From positions 1,818,399 through 1,882,398 of the forward strand of contig NGZR01000007.1 of NCBI GenBank assembly GCA_002197995.1: DNA of 64,000 bases. The letters run 5' to 3'. Position 1 is the stretch's first letter. Each line of letters opens with the position of its first letter. A program made the position numbers and the translations under genes. Below the pieces are notes generated by a model. That model did not search any database. It was not told the DNA's origin and saw nothing but the letters and a program-made list of their open reading frames with translations. This document shows, piece by piece, positions 1 to 10,987 of this stretch. Source of the stretch: Gaeumannomyces sp. JS-464. Its lineage: Eukaryota; Ascomycota; Sordariomycetes; Magnaporthales; Magnaporthaceae.

Positions 1-3000
1 GCTGGGCGTCCTCCCGAACTGGTGGTCGAGCCCCTCGGACGGCCCAGCTCAACCACCGTACTTCAGAACGGACGAGCTGCAGTCGAGGCTTGCTGTTGCC
101 GGCTTTGGCGCACCCGAGGCCGTGGTTCTCGACGCCGAAGCCCCTTATCAGGTCACGGCAACCATTGTCACCAGGCCCGTAGCCGAGGCGCCTGTCAAAA
201 GGGTCACCGTCCTCGTGGAGTAGGAAGGGCCCCAGGTTCAGCGTATCCTGGGTCAGCTCGAGAAGGCCGGCTATGAGATCTTCAAGTGCGGGCTCGCCGA
301 TGAGCCCCCGGCCAGACAGGACGTACTTTCCTGCTGGACATTGACAAGCCTTTCTTCCACGACATTGATGAGGCAAGCTTCAAAGCATTCAAGCCTTATC
401 TCCTTGGGCTCCAGGAGAAGAGCGCTGGCATGCTCTGGGCGACGCGTCTCGTCGACATTGGATGCAAGGATCCCAGGTACGCACAGGTTCTCGGCTTCGC
501 CAGGACCGTTCGCACAGAGCAGCTGGCCGAGTTGGCGACTGCCAGGTCGATGATTTCGACAGCCCCGAGTCCGTCAATCGCATCCTTCAGGTTCTAGCCA
601 AGTTCCAGACACGCTTGTATGATGACGAGGAACTCAACCCGGATTTCGAGTGGGCCATTTTCAACAACCGCGTCCAGGTCGCCCGCTTCCACCCCTTTGT
701 CCTGAGCGACGAGCTCCTGATCTCGCACAAGGCGAACGACATGTCCACCCTGAATGTTGCCACGCCTGGACGCATCAACAGTCTGCACTATGCTAAGCAA
801 CAGCGCAAGAAGCTCGACGCCGATGAGGTCGAGGTCGAGGTCCATGCGGCAGGACTGAACTTTAGAGTGAGTTGACTCCCCCATTCAACAAACCTACTGG
901 CCATGCTGTCGACTAACGCATTGGTTATAGGACGTGCTCGTTGCTCTGGGGATTGTCGAGCTTCCCGTGCGCCTATTCGGCATCGAAGCCGCAGGCATCA
1001 TTACCCGCGTCGGATCGGACGTCAGCCCAGACGATCTCCAAGTGGGAGATCGCGTCGTCTGCTTTTGCAGGAAGGACGCCTTCTCAACCTACACAACCAC
1101 CTTGGCGGCCGTCTGTGTGCGGATTCCTGACAGCCTCTCATTTGAACAGGCTGGAACGATGCTGATTCCCTACTTCACTGCCATCCATTCCATGATCAAC
1201 GTTGGACGTGTTACGAAGGGCCAGGTCAGTAATTAGCCTGCACTCGCCCGCCCCAACACGCCAACACGCTTGAGGTGGCGTTAGCTAACCGTGCCATTCT
1301 ACAGACCGTTCTCATCCATAGCGCCTGCGGCGGTGTTGGCCTTGCCGCTATCCAAGTTGCCCGGATGTTGGAGGCCGAGCTGTACGTCACGGTCGGCAGC
1401 GAAGAAAAAGTCAAATACCTGATGGACAACTACAACATACCGAGGAACCAGATCTTCAACTCTCGGGACGGATCCTTCGTGGACGGTGTCATGCGCGAAA
1501 CCGGAGGCCGCGGCGTTGATTTCATTCTCAACTCGCTCTCTGGAGAACTTCTGCACGCCACCTGGAGCTGCGTCGCCGAGTTTGGAACACTGCTCGAGAT
1601 CGGAAAGAGAGACTTGATCGGCGATGGAAAGCTCGACATGAAACCCTTCCTGGCGAATCGCAACTACTGCTGCGTCGACATCGACGGTCTTTGGAAGAGG
1701 ATTCACGTCGCCAGAGCCTTGATTTTCACCATCCTGGATTTTTACGACAAGGGCCACATCTCGCCGCTCCCCATGAGCATTTTCCCCGCGTCCCTGACCA
1801 AGGACGCATTCCGATTCATGGAGAAGGGTCAACATATCGGCCGTGTCGGCGTGGTCATGAAGCAGGCTGGAGACTCCGAGCCGCTTCAGACTGTCAAGAG
1901 GCAGTTGGATGTTTCCTTCAACGGCTCCGTCTCTTACCTCATGATCGGAGGGCTTGGCGGAATCGGTCGCGCCGTGTCCACGTGGATGGCCGACCACGGG
2001 GCCCGAGAAATCGTCTACATGTCTCGCAGCGCCGGCCTCAGCAAAAAGGACGACACTTTCGTCCGAGAGCTAGAAAGCATGGGCTGCAAAGCCAAGCTCG
2101 TCGCTGGCGATACCACCAAGATCGAGGACGTCGAGAGGGCAATCGCGACGGCAACTTGCCGCTCAAGGGCATCGTCCAAATGTCCATGGTGGTCGCCAAC
2201 GAGAACTACACCAGAATGAGCCACGAGGAATGGAGCGCGTCGACGGCGCCCAAGGTCCAAGGTACCTGGAACCTGCACAACGCCTCCGTCGCCGCGGGTG
2301 TAGACCTGGACTTCTTCCTCATGTTCAGCTCCGTGTCCGGCATCGTCGGCCAGGCCGGCCAAGCCAACTACGCCAGCGGTAACACCTTCCTGGACGCCTT
2401 TGCCCAGTACCGCAACCGCCTCGGGCTCCCCGCCTCGGTCGTCGACATGGGCGCCGTCGAGGACGTTGGGTGGATCTCGGAGCATCAGGGCATGATTGGC
2501 AAGATGTCGCGCAGCGGCTTCAAGCCGGTCCTAGAGCAGGAGGTCATCGACGCCATGGCCATCTCCATGCAGGTCCACAACAAGGCCGAGAGGAACCTCG
2601 AGGGGGCCCTCGCCGCCGCCGCGGACTCCAAGAATGCGTTCAGCTTCTCCCACAAGAACACGTTTCTTGTCGGCCTCGCCATGCTCATCCCGCTGCACGA
2701 CCCGAGCAACTACGTCATCTGGAAGAAGGACCGCCGCACGGCGTCGTACCACAACAACTCCACGGCCGCCGTCACGGCGGCCTCGACCGACGTCCTCAGG
2801 TCGTACCTGAGCGGCGCCCAGGCAGACCCGTCCGTACTCAAGACGGCGCAGGCGGCGGGCCTCTTCGCGCTCGAGATCGGCAAAAAGCTGCTTGACCTGC
2901 TGCTCAAGCCCCAGGACGGTCTCAAGACCAGCATGCCCCTGGTCGATCTCGGGCTCGACTCGCTGCTGGCTCTCGAGTTGCGGGCGTGGATCAAGCAGGT

Positions 3001-3115
3001 CTTCTCGTTGGACATCCCCATGTTGGAGATGATGAGCATGGGGTCCCTGGACATTCTGGGCCAGCATGCCGCGGAGGAACTTTATAGGAAGACAACTGAG
3101 GACAAAGGAGCCTAG
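1..3115 (+). CDS. Highly reducing polyketide synthase, C-terminal part (5' end outside window)
   Basis: This is the 3' part of an iterative type I PKS that makes a reduced polyketide chain. Visible in order are the tail of a C-methyltransferase domain (LPNWW-type motif, about 2-190), a linker (about 340-800), an enoylreductase (GLNFR at the first intron; NADPH motif SACGGVGLAA near 1320), a ketoreductase (GGLGGIGRA near 1950; catalytic YASGN near 2365) and a C-terminal ACP (LGLDSLLALE near 2950, the Ser being the phosphopantetheine site). No thioesterase, reductase or condensation domain follows the ACP, as in FUM1-type synthases, so release must be in trans. Two GT-AG introns lie at about 868-930 and 1225-1304. 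Breaks seen: an in-frame TAG at 221-223, and reading-frame shifts near 328 (T run), 537 and 2149 within the ketoreductase. Whether the gene is functional is therefore open. The next gene starts 0.7 kb downstream on the same strand. Confidence 0.93.
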
Positions 3116-3832
3116 GGTTCCTTTTTGGCTGTGTTCTTTACGAGGCCTTTTGTTTCCCATCGTTTTGTTTGTGCGCTGGTTTCTACTTGCTGCTCCGATT
3201 ACTGTTATGTGCTTTTTATTCCTATATGTCACGATGTATGAAGCTACGACATCTTTGATCAAGTCCAGTCTATCCTCAATGCAATCCACCTGTTGTTTTT
3301 ACATATTCTTGCGTCACTGGTAAAAAGTCCGAGCATCCAAGCTAGCTGTTAGTTGATGTGGGCAAACTAATCATGGATATTTTATTGCTACAAGTAACTA
3401 CGTCGATTCTATCGTAGAGGCAGTTCCCGTAATGACCCAAACAGCCTCTTCTGTCTTCTTCTTGAACCCTAAAGTTCCTGAGCCAGGCCTGCTGCCCGCT
3501 CTCAGTGAGTTGATCTTGTGGTTGCCATAGGACGACCAGGACCTGCGTGTCTCGATTTGGCCCCAGCGTCGGGACCGGAACCCGCGAGCCCGCTGGCTGC
3601 GACCTGCGGACGGCCGACGGACCGATAGGACCCCGGGCCATGCCTGGGGCTGCTTCTGAGGCAGATCTAAATTCCGAGGATTTTGTCCTACGATAAGACA
3701 CTGACTGATAATGCCTAACAGATGCTACTCCAGCACATTTCACGCTTCGCCCAATCGATTACTGAAGCCTCCGAGCCTTGATCCATCCAACATCGCAATT
3801 CCGTCCACCCCTCGTTTAGACAGGTCGCAACC
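3116..3832. other. Intergenic region between PKS and dioxygenase
   Basis: This 717-bp stretch holds the AT-rich 3' flank of the PKS (3116-3320), a more GC-rich middle part and the presumed promoter of the dioxygenase gene. I see no convincing coding sequence, RNA gene or repeat in it. Confidence 0.6.
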
Positions 3833-4856
3833 ATGTGGCGAGTCCCCATCGACGTGCCCCAAACCGCCCAGGCCAACGGGCTGCGCAAGCTCGCCGAGGT
3901 GACGGTCGACACGCCGCTCGACGAGGTGTTTGCGCTGTGGCGCGAGTCCGGCGCCGTCATCATCAAGAACATGCTCACGCGGGACGAGGCGGGCCGGATC
4001 AACGCCGAGCTGGAGCCGCTCCTGGGCACGGTCCAGCGCGGCTCGCTGGTGCCGCACCGGGACGTCCAGACGTTCCACGGGCCGCGGACGCGGCGCGCGG
4101 GCGACCTCATCAACCACTCGGCCACGTTCCGCGCGCGCGTTGTCGAGGGCGGCTTCGTGCACGCCGTCTGCGCCCGCTGCTTCCGCGAGGGCGGCCACAA
4201 CGGCGACTACTGGCTCTCGACCGCCTCGACCCTCGACGCCATGGGCCCGCAGCCGGGCCAGGTGCTGCACCGCGACCTGACGTCGTACCCGCCCTACGCC
4301 CAGCTCGGCCCCGAGGGGACCGAGGCCAAGATCAGCTTCCTCTTCGCCTTCTCCGACTTCCGCGACGACAACGGCGCCACGCGCGTCATCCCAGGAAGCA
4401 ACAAGTGGGCCTTTGACCAGCGCGGCCGCATGGACCAGACAATCCCCGCCGAGATGGACATGGGCGACTGCCTGCTCATCAGCGGCAAGGTGGTGCACGC
4501 CATGGGCGAGAACCGGACGACCACCGAGAGGAAGTGCACCCAGCTGACCGTCGTCCTGAGCTTCCTCACGCCCTCCGAGGCCCACCCCCTTCATCATCAC
4601 CCTCGACACGGCCAAGAAGCTCTCGAAGCGGGCGCAGCGCTTCGTCGGCTTCAGGTCGCAGTACCCCCGGGGCTCGCCCGGGCTGTGGACCAAGGACTAC
4701 ACCGAGCTGGCGCTACATCTGGGGCTGGATGATTTCCAAGGCGCGATGCAGGCCTGGTTGGACGAGGGCGTCATGACCCAGCCCAAGCAGTGGGACATGA
4801 TCGATGATGACAAGCTGAACGGCAACAAGGCGAATGGGCAAGCAGCTGAAATCTAA
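3833..4856 (+). CDS. PhyH-family 2-oxoglutarate/Fe(II) dioxygenase (FUM3-like hydroxylase candidate)
   Basis: The protein is about 340 aa, in the phytanoyl-CoA dioxygenase family, whose members hydroxylate acyl or polyketide chains. The iron-binding HxD is seen as LHRD near residue 145 and the distal His in GKVVHAMGENR near residue 225, with the downstream Arg that would hold 2-oxoglutarate. There are no introns. The start at 3833 is the first ATG giving a full N-terminus. In fumonisin clusters a dioxygenase of this family (FUM3) hydroxylates the sphinganine-like backbone; that role here is inferred from the neighbours. A run of five C at 4585-4589 shifts the frame; the last 85 or so codons continue open in another frame to the TAA at 4854-4856, so a one-base error is likely. 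The gene is convergent with the MFS gene. Confidence 0.88.
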
Positions 4857-5020
4857 AAGTCTAGTCCCATATGATCACACCCATGAAAGACGTCAAGTCC
4901 TTCTGCCCATGAACTTTGACAAAAATTAAAAGGAAATATTTTCCCCTCAGCCTCTTTTCCCAGTCGCAGATCCTGTCTCAGTAACGAAAAGTAAGCAAAC
5001 CTTTTCACGTCGCAGCAGGT

Positions 5021-6832
5021 CTAGTTATCCTCAAAGTGCTGGTTCCCACGGTCCTTCCTCTTCAGCTCGATCTCGTCCAGGAACACCGAAGACACCAAGC
5101 CAATCCCGGTCAGCCCTGTCATAGTGTAGAAGATGACCTTGAAGGACTCAAGGTAGACCCCAAGACCCGATGCAGGGTTGAGGGGGAAACATCCAGTCCT
5201 ACCAACTTGCCGATGAAGTTGACGGCGTTGGAGGCATCCTTCAGAGGAGCCAGCGTCCCCGTCAGAGCAAGCCCAGCCTGGGAGATGGAATTTGAGAAAA
5301 CAACATTGAAGATGGGAGAGCAGATGGCAAGGCCGACAAGAGCCCCAAACATGCGGATGGTGAGGAAATTTGCCGTCGCCAGGCCTTCATCGTCGACCTG
5401 CTTGACGCTCGCTGAGCAGGAAGCATGGTGAGACGCAACAATGAAACGCCTTGTCCCCAGAGAATTGGCAGCCCGTAGAGCATCGGCGCCGAGGCCCCCA
5501 CCTCGAAGAGGGCCAGCAAGCTGGTCCCCACCGCGGTGATGACCCATGAAACCCGCAAAAGCCATACGTATCCCCCAAACAGGGGGACCATGATCATGGA
5601 GACGGCCGCGACCACCACGCTCAAAATTGTGGTTGGCAGCAGGAAGACGGCTGCCTGAATGGCAGTCTTGAGCTCGACAGCTTGGTAGAACAATGGCAGG
5701 TATTGAAGCAGGGAGATGAGGACTATGCCGTGGATGAAGCCACCCAACAAGGCCATATTCCCGGTCTTTGTCTGGAAGAGCCGATGGGGATGATTGGTGC
5801 CGCAGGCTTGGACTCATACCAAGAAAACACGCAGAGAATGGCAACTCCTAGGAGCAAGGGAACGAGGGTTTGCCAGGAGGCCCATGGGAATAATGACCCC
5901 GCCCAGCTGACCGGTATGCAGAAGATGCTGATTCCGACGACGACAAGCGGCATGCCTACCCAGTCGAGACGCTTCAGGTTGGCGACGAGGGTCGCGTCGA
6001 GCGGGACGGCGCGAAGTTTGAGAAAGAAGAAGAGCAGCACTGCCCCGGTTCCCAGCAAGGGCAGGTTGATCCAGCCGATCCATCTCCAGGTGGTGTAGGT
6101 GGAGAAGAGCGCGCCGACGAAGGGCCCCAGGATGTTGCCGACGGCGCTGGGGATGGCCATCAGTCCGAGATACTTGGAGCGCTCTTCCAGCGTGGTCATG
6201 TCGGCGAGGATCACCGACGCCAGGACGTCGATCCCTCCGCCGCCGAGCCCCTGGAGGACACGGCCGGCGATGACGGTGTTCATGTTTTGCGCCAGGGCGA
6301 ACACGATGGAGCCGACGAAGAAGAGCGCCACAGAGACGTGGAGGGGGTACTTTCGGCCGAACGCTTGGGAGAGGCTGGCCCAGACGGGCTGCATGACCAG
6401 GCCGCAAAGGCTGTAGCCAAGGTTCGCCCAGAACGACTCCAGGCTCGTGCCCTTGAGATCGCCCGAGATAGCCTGCCAATGCATGCCATGGGTTAGAATT
6501 GGGGTTTGGTCAACAGGAGAGACATTGTTCCAGTCGAACACGGATGATGATCTTGTCAAGCTCACAGGGAGGGCGATGCTCAGGCAGGTCGCGTCGAGTT
6601 GGAAGACGAAGAGGACCAGGGCGAGCCCCGCGAAGGCAAGCCAGAACGACAGGGACTTTTTTGGCGCGGGCTGGATCTTGACCTCTCCAATCTGCTCGTC
6701 GGGTCCACAGGACTCCTCGGTTGCCTTTTCTGCGTCCTTGGGCCGTGCTTGCAGCTCCAGCAAATCCCCGACAACGGCGACGGCAGTGGTCTCGGCGCTA
6801 GGGCCGCCGGTCTCGGCGTCGGAATGGCGCAT
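5021..6832 (-). CDS. MFS transporter, DHA2-like 14-TM drug/toxin exporter
   Basis: The product is about 570 aa with the usual MFS layout: a long cytosolic N-terminus (about 65 aa), then multiple hydrophobic segments. The motif A-like loop GRKYPLHVSV and the GRVLQGLGGGG motif C region are characteristic of fungal DHA2 exporters. One intron, complement(6473..6565), has a good branch site; because it is 93 nt long the frame stays open even unspliced. The start at 6832 was chosen because the frame upstream reads as promoter-like sequence. Frame breaks occur near 5184, 5410 and 5775, each explained by one missing base. The gene is divergent from the SUR2-like gene. By position it is the likely exporter or self-protection gene of the cluster; substrate unknown. 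Confidence 0.86.
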
Positions 6833-7507
6833 GGTGAAGAAGCCGGGAGATGGAGTCCACTCGGGCCGCCTGGAGTGCCCTTGATTGAACTTGGAGACGC
6901 GAAGCGACGTCGAGGGTGCCAAGGTGGGCGCAGATTCTCGAGTTTGTCGTCCATTGAGCGTTGGTCTTCGCCGTGGGACCCGCAGCACCCTGGATTTTTT
7001 CGGGGTGGGAGGGAAGTTTCCTCCCTCGTGCCTGCTGTCTGGTGGTGTCGGCTCCGCAGAAAACCCCCAGCCGGCTGCAGCTGGTGCCAATTCAATTCCT
7101 GTCTGGTTACACGGGACGCACCTTCGGCTTCCATGGAGCACAGCGGCGCGATTGAGGGAAGCAAAATCAGCGTCTGGTGGCAGTTGGTTCACTCTGGGAG
7201 TCTGGCTGTGCACGGGGCAACGCGGGAGGCAGTCGGTGGTTGCGCATCGCTGACATCGCATCAATTTCGTTTGTCTGTCCAACCACGCGTGCTGCAGGGT
7301 GCATGCAGCCAATACATCCCATTCATGCTGCTCGCAGGAAAGGGATTGAAATCAATTTGGGGACCTTCAAGTTTCGAATCAATAAAAATCAACATCCAAA
7401 ATCGAGAATGAAACCCCGCCCCTATCCAGCAGGAACCGAAAGAAAAAAAAAAAAAAAAAAAAACGGCACCGTCATTCCTGCGCAATCCATCCTCTCTTGC
7501 CTCCAGC
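6833..7507. promoter_or_regulatory. Shared divergent promoter, MFS / SUR2-like hydroxylase
   Basis: This 675-bp intergenic stretch separates two divergently transcribed cluster genes, suggesting co-regulation. It contains a 21-base A tract at 7443-7463, only 45 bp before the hydroxylase ATG. I see no clear Zn2Cys6 inverted CGG pair that I would defend. Confidence 0.5.
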
Positions 7508-8602
7508 ATGGACATTCTCCCGAGTTTGACAACCTCCCAATGGGCAGCCCTCTCCCCCGTCACGAGCTACATCCTGGGGACGCTTTTCTTCACAACCCTC
7601 GAGACCTTCAACATCTGGGAACAGCACCGCGTCTATCCCAGCGACGAAGAACTGAAACGGAACAAGGTATCGAGGGCGGACGTCATCACGCACGCCGTCG
7701 CCTACCACAGCGTCACCACTGCCCTGTCCCTCGTCTTTGTCCACGTCCAACCTCCCCTCCAGGAATGCTCAGACTGCTTTGGCTCGTACGCCTACTGGCA
7801 GTCGTCCGCAGCGGAGCTCCTCGGCATTGCCCACGATAGTAATTCGATACAGCTGACTGCCCTATCCTGGCTCGCGAGGCTCACGTATCTTGGCGTGAGA
7901 CAATTCATTGCCTTCTTCATCTTCGACACCTGGTTATACTGGACACACTTGTTTGCCCACCGCAATAGGTTGGTTCAGTAAGTAATACCTGCCGGGGTGC
8001 ACTTGCAATTCGTCTTGGTGACTAACCTCCACGATTTGCAGAGCACTTCCACTCAAAGCACCACGAGCTCTACAACTCCTTCTCTTTTGGTTCAGCCTAC
8101 AACCACCCCGTCGAGAGTTTCTGCTTCGACGTCGTTGCCTCGCAGCTCGCCTCTGGAATCCCACGCCTCACAGACATCGAGCAGGCCGTGTTCCTATCGT
8201 TGGCCACGGTCCGGTCCTGCGAAAATCATTGTGCCTACAAGCTGCCGTACAGTCCCTTTATTCTCTTTGGAGGTCTGATTGGATATACGCCGGAGTGGCA
8301 CAACATCCACCATGCGAACTTTGGATTCCAGGCAAGTAAACCCATTCAGTCTCACCTGGGCGGCAGCCATCTGATAACCTGACTTTTGCTTTATTGATTA
8401 GTTCAACTTTGCGACTTACTTCCCATGGTGGGATATCTGGATGGGCACGGCGTATACTGGGCCCCGCAAGGTTTACGATCGTTCCAAGGTTGCTGTCGAT
8501 GACTCCAAGGCGGCAGCCTCCATCAATGGCGCTTCAGACGGCGCTATTACTACGGGCCTCGTTCTTGATAACGAGTTATCCGAGTTTAGGTCGAGAAAAT
8601 AG
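7508..8602 (+). CDS. SUR2-like sphingoid-base/fatty-acid hydroxylase (di-iron, membrane)
   Basis: The protein is about 320 aa of the fatty-acid hydroxylase superfamily, closest in layout to sphinganine C4-hydroxylase (SUR2). His boxes are seen as HLFAH (exon 1), HSKHH followed by YNHPVE, and WHNIHHANFG (exon 2); several hydrophobic N-terminal segments fit an ER membrane enzyme. Exons are about 7508-7977, 8042-8331 and 8402-8602. The second intron (8332-8401) is a GC-AG intron (CAG|GCAAGT). The first junction is unclear: the consensus donor GTAAGT with the acceptor at 8041 leaves the frame off by one, while a weaker donor at 7973 with an acceptor at 8043 is in frame. Next to an oxoamine synthase and a ketosphinganine reductase, hydroxylation of a sphingoid-like chain is the best guess. 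Confidence 0.87.
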
Positions 8603-8893
8603 GCTTGAGTATGACAAAGCGGCTGTCACAGGGAACATGGCCGAGCTGCGAAATTATATGTAGTTAGTATTTTAGTTCGGAGCTTTATCCCAGTGGGGCG
8701 CCCATCACTTAGGGTCTTGGCGAGGCTTAATCCGTTAGCCTGGCCAAATAGGTTTCTTGGAAATTCATTCCAGACCAAGGCTCACATAAAAAGCCCTAGA
8801 ATGAATAATCACCGAGATAGACAACTTAAATAACAAGGCCTCAAAATACTACTTGCCTGCCTACCTGTACCTGCCCATCTCGCCATGCCGTCT

Positions 8894-10462
8894 CTAAAGT
8901 CCATTTGCGTCTTCCTTGGACAAAGCAACAAGCTGCTGTTCTATCGCTGGCCAAGTCCCCTTACGCAAATTATACGACAACCAGTAATTCCCACCAGCAT
9001 CCTTGCCGATCACCACGCCGGTGTTTCGAGTCGCATAGTGTCTCGTGCCGCTCCCCTGGATGCAAGACGGCATTCCCACCTGATTCTTTCGTTCTTTGAG
9101 GCTCAATCCCTCGCCAACCGCTGCAGGCGAGAAGTCCACCCTGAACAGCTTGGCCTTCTCCCAGTTCGAGACCATGAACATGAACATACCAGGGTCTCCG
9201 AAAATGGCCGGATGCCCCGCGTCCTCGAGACAGCGCTTGCGGATGGCGTCCAGCGCTTGGAGCTGCTCCGGCCTCCGCTGCTGGACCAGGGCCCTGCGGA
9301 CCTCGGACGCCGTGAAGCCGAGGGGCCTCTCGAGGACGTCCCGGACCTTGAGGAAGGTGATAGCCCCGAAGACGGCGTTGGTGACGAGCGCGGACGCCGC
9401 GGACGGGACGAGCCCGAGCTCAGCCAGCAGCGACCGGCAGCAGCACGTGTTGCGCATGTTGAGCGTGCGGTCCGGAGAGGGCCTCTCGGCCTGGAGGACG
9501 ACGCGCGTCCACCAGGCGAAGACGACGTTCCCTCGCCTCACGAAGGGCGCCGCCGCCTCCCCTTCGCCCCTCTCCCTGGCCTGCTGCTGCGTCGTTGCGA
9601 TCTCCTTCAGGGCCTCCTCACGCATCCGTCGGAGGTGTTTCGCTGGCAGGAAAATGATCCGCTCCTCCTCCCTGCGCGGCCACAGCAGCTCGATCGACAG
9701 GTAGTACCGCGCAGCGAACAAGATCCAGTTCCAACCCATGAGGAGCCTGTCCGCAAACATATATTTCCCCGGCGGCGATTTGGCGTTCGCCTTTCTGTCG
9801 CTGAGCGCTCCTAGCGGGTCGTCGGAGAAGCCCAGGAAAGGCTTCACTTGATCCTCGTCCCCGCGCAGAACCCGGTCCGACGTTCAGATCCCATCATGTC
9901 CCGTCACTGTGAGGAAAAGAAATCGTGACCAGCGTCGCGTCCCGGAGAAGCGGATGACATGAAGTCCAGCTGGGGCTGTCGGAGCACAGCCAGTCGTCGA
10001 GGCGCTCGGGGAACCCCGGGGTGCGGATGAAGGCCTTGAAGCCGGGCGACTGCGCCAACGGGACGCGGAAGGCGACAGGCACGCCGGCCGCGTCGAGGTC
10101 GTGGGGCCGGGCCAGGCGCGACGCCTGCGGGTGCTCGTCGACGGCGACGTCGAACGCGGCCGTGGAGAATGCGAACCCGGGCCGATCGTCGTCGAAGCGC
10201 TGGGGACGTGGTACTCCAGCGCCCCGTTGCTGCTATTCCTGCGGATGCGGGCGCCCAGCTTCCGCCAGTCGCCCAGCTCTAGGAGCCGGGAAAGGGCGGC
10301 GCGGAGCTTATCGCCGTCGAGGACATCGTCGAAGCGGAATGTGAAGTCGAAGCAAAGACCGTTCGTGTGCTTGGAGTCGTCGTAGTAGTGGAAGGGAATG
10401 ATTGTGTCTGTCGGCACGGTCGGTGGACTGGCAAATCGCCTCCTGAGCCCGAAAAAATCCAT
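8894..10462 (-). CDS. BAHD-like acyltransferase (fungal transferase family)
   Basis: The C-terminal 317 aa are uninterrupted (8894-9847), and the N-terminal part from the ATG at 10462 shows the start typical of fungal BAHD-type transferases, which move acyl groups from CoA to alcohols or amines. The expected HxxxD active-site region falls at about 9890-9925, where the sequence reads SFPHS followed by frame breaks and a stop, so the catalytic motif cannot be read cleanly. Another frame shift lies near 10200. No DFGWG-type motif is obvious to me. In this context it could acylate a hydroxyl or the amine of the sphingoid-like product; sphingofungin C is an O-acetylated example of such decoration. 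The protein could also be a decayed copy. Confidence 0.72.
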
Positions 10463-10987
10463 AATGGGGCTTCGATCTTCTGGAGCACAGCTGTGCGGGC
10501 TGGCTTGGCGATAGGAACCGCTCGAACCCACCCTTGGCCATGGCCCCTGGTTTCCCTTAGTGTTCCGTGTCTCGGCAGATCGGCTTCGCCGTATCTCCCT
10601 CATGCTGGGGTCAGCCCGCGGAAATCAGCCGAGTCCTGCAGTCGGGCGCCGGAACCCGGGAGACCGCCAATCGGCGCCTGCCTGGATGCAGCCCCGCTCC
10701 GAGCGCGTTGAGGTGCCTTCTGGAGGCACAGCAAAGTCGCCCAGCGGCGCAACGAGTCTAGAGTCCAATGTCACCCCTGAGCGTTGCCGTGCCGCTGACA
10801 CTACGACACTCAATATCACCTGTGTCGTGAGTCTGCTGTGCGCGTGCATTATGCATGGGTGAATGCTGCCGAGCATCTACAGAGTACCAGAAGTACCGAT
10901 ACATGTAATTTCACAGGATTCCCAAGCCGAAAGCGCAACGCGGTAGCAGTCATTCATTATTCAGGAAGTAGGATGTACCGCAGTCAC
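10463..10987. other. Intergenic region upstream of the acyltransferase
   Basis: This 525-bp stretch is the promoter side of the acyltransferase and the 3' flank of the SDR gene. No gene is supported. Upstream in-frame codons of the acyltransferase extend to about 10603, but lack family resemblance. Confidence 0.5.

Noticed and set aside
2140..2160. Intron in the PKS ketoreductase instead of a frame shift
   Set aside because: Conserved residues run on both sides with no gap and there is no GT...AG pair; a one-base change explains the break.
4580..4595. Programmed ribosomal frameshifting in the dioxygenase
   Set aside because: No slippery heptamer or structured downstream element is apparent, and similar breaks in MCM5 and VPS54 show that sequence error is more likely.
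6833..7312. N-terminal extension of the first MFS protein to 7312
   Set aside because: The frame is open, but the extra residues are low-complexity, have no family resemblance and would remove the promoter shared with the SUR2-like gene.
9884..10082. Separate small gene within the acyltransferase locus
   Set aside because: The frame is collinear with the acyltransferase and is one of its frame-shifted segments, not an independent gene.
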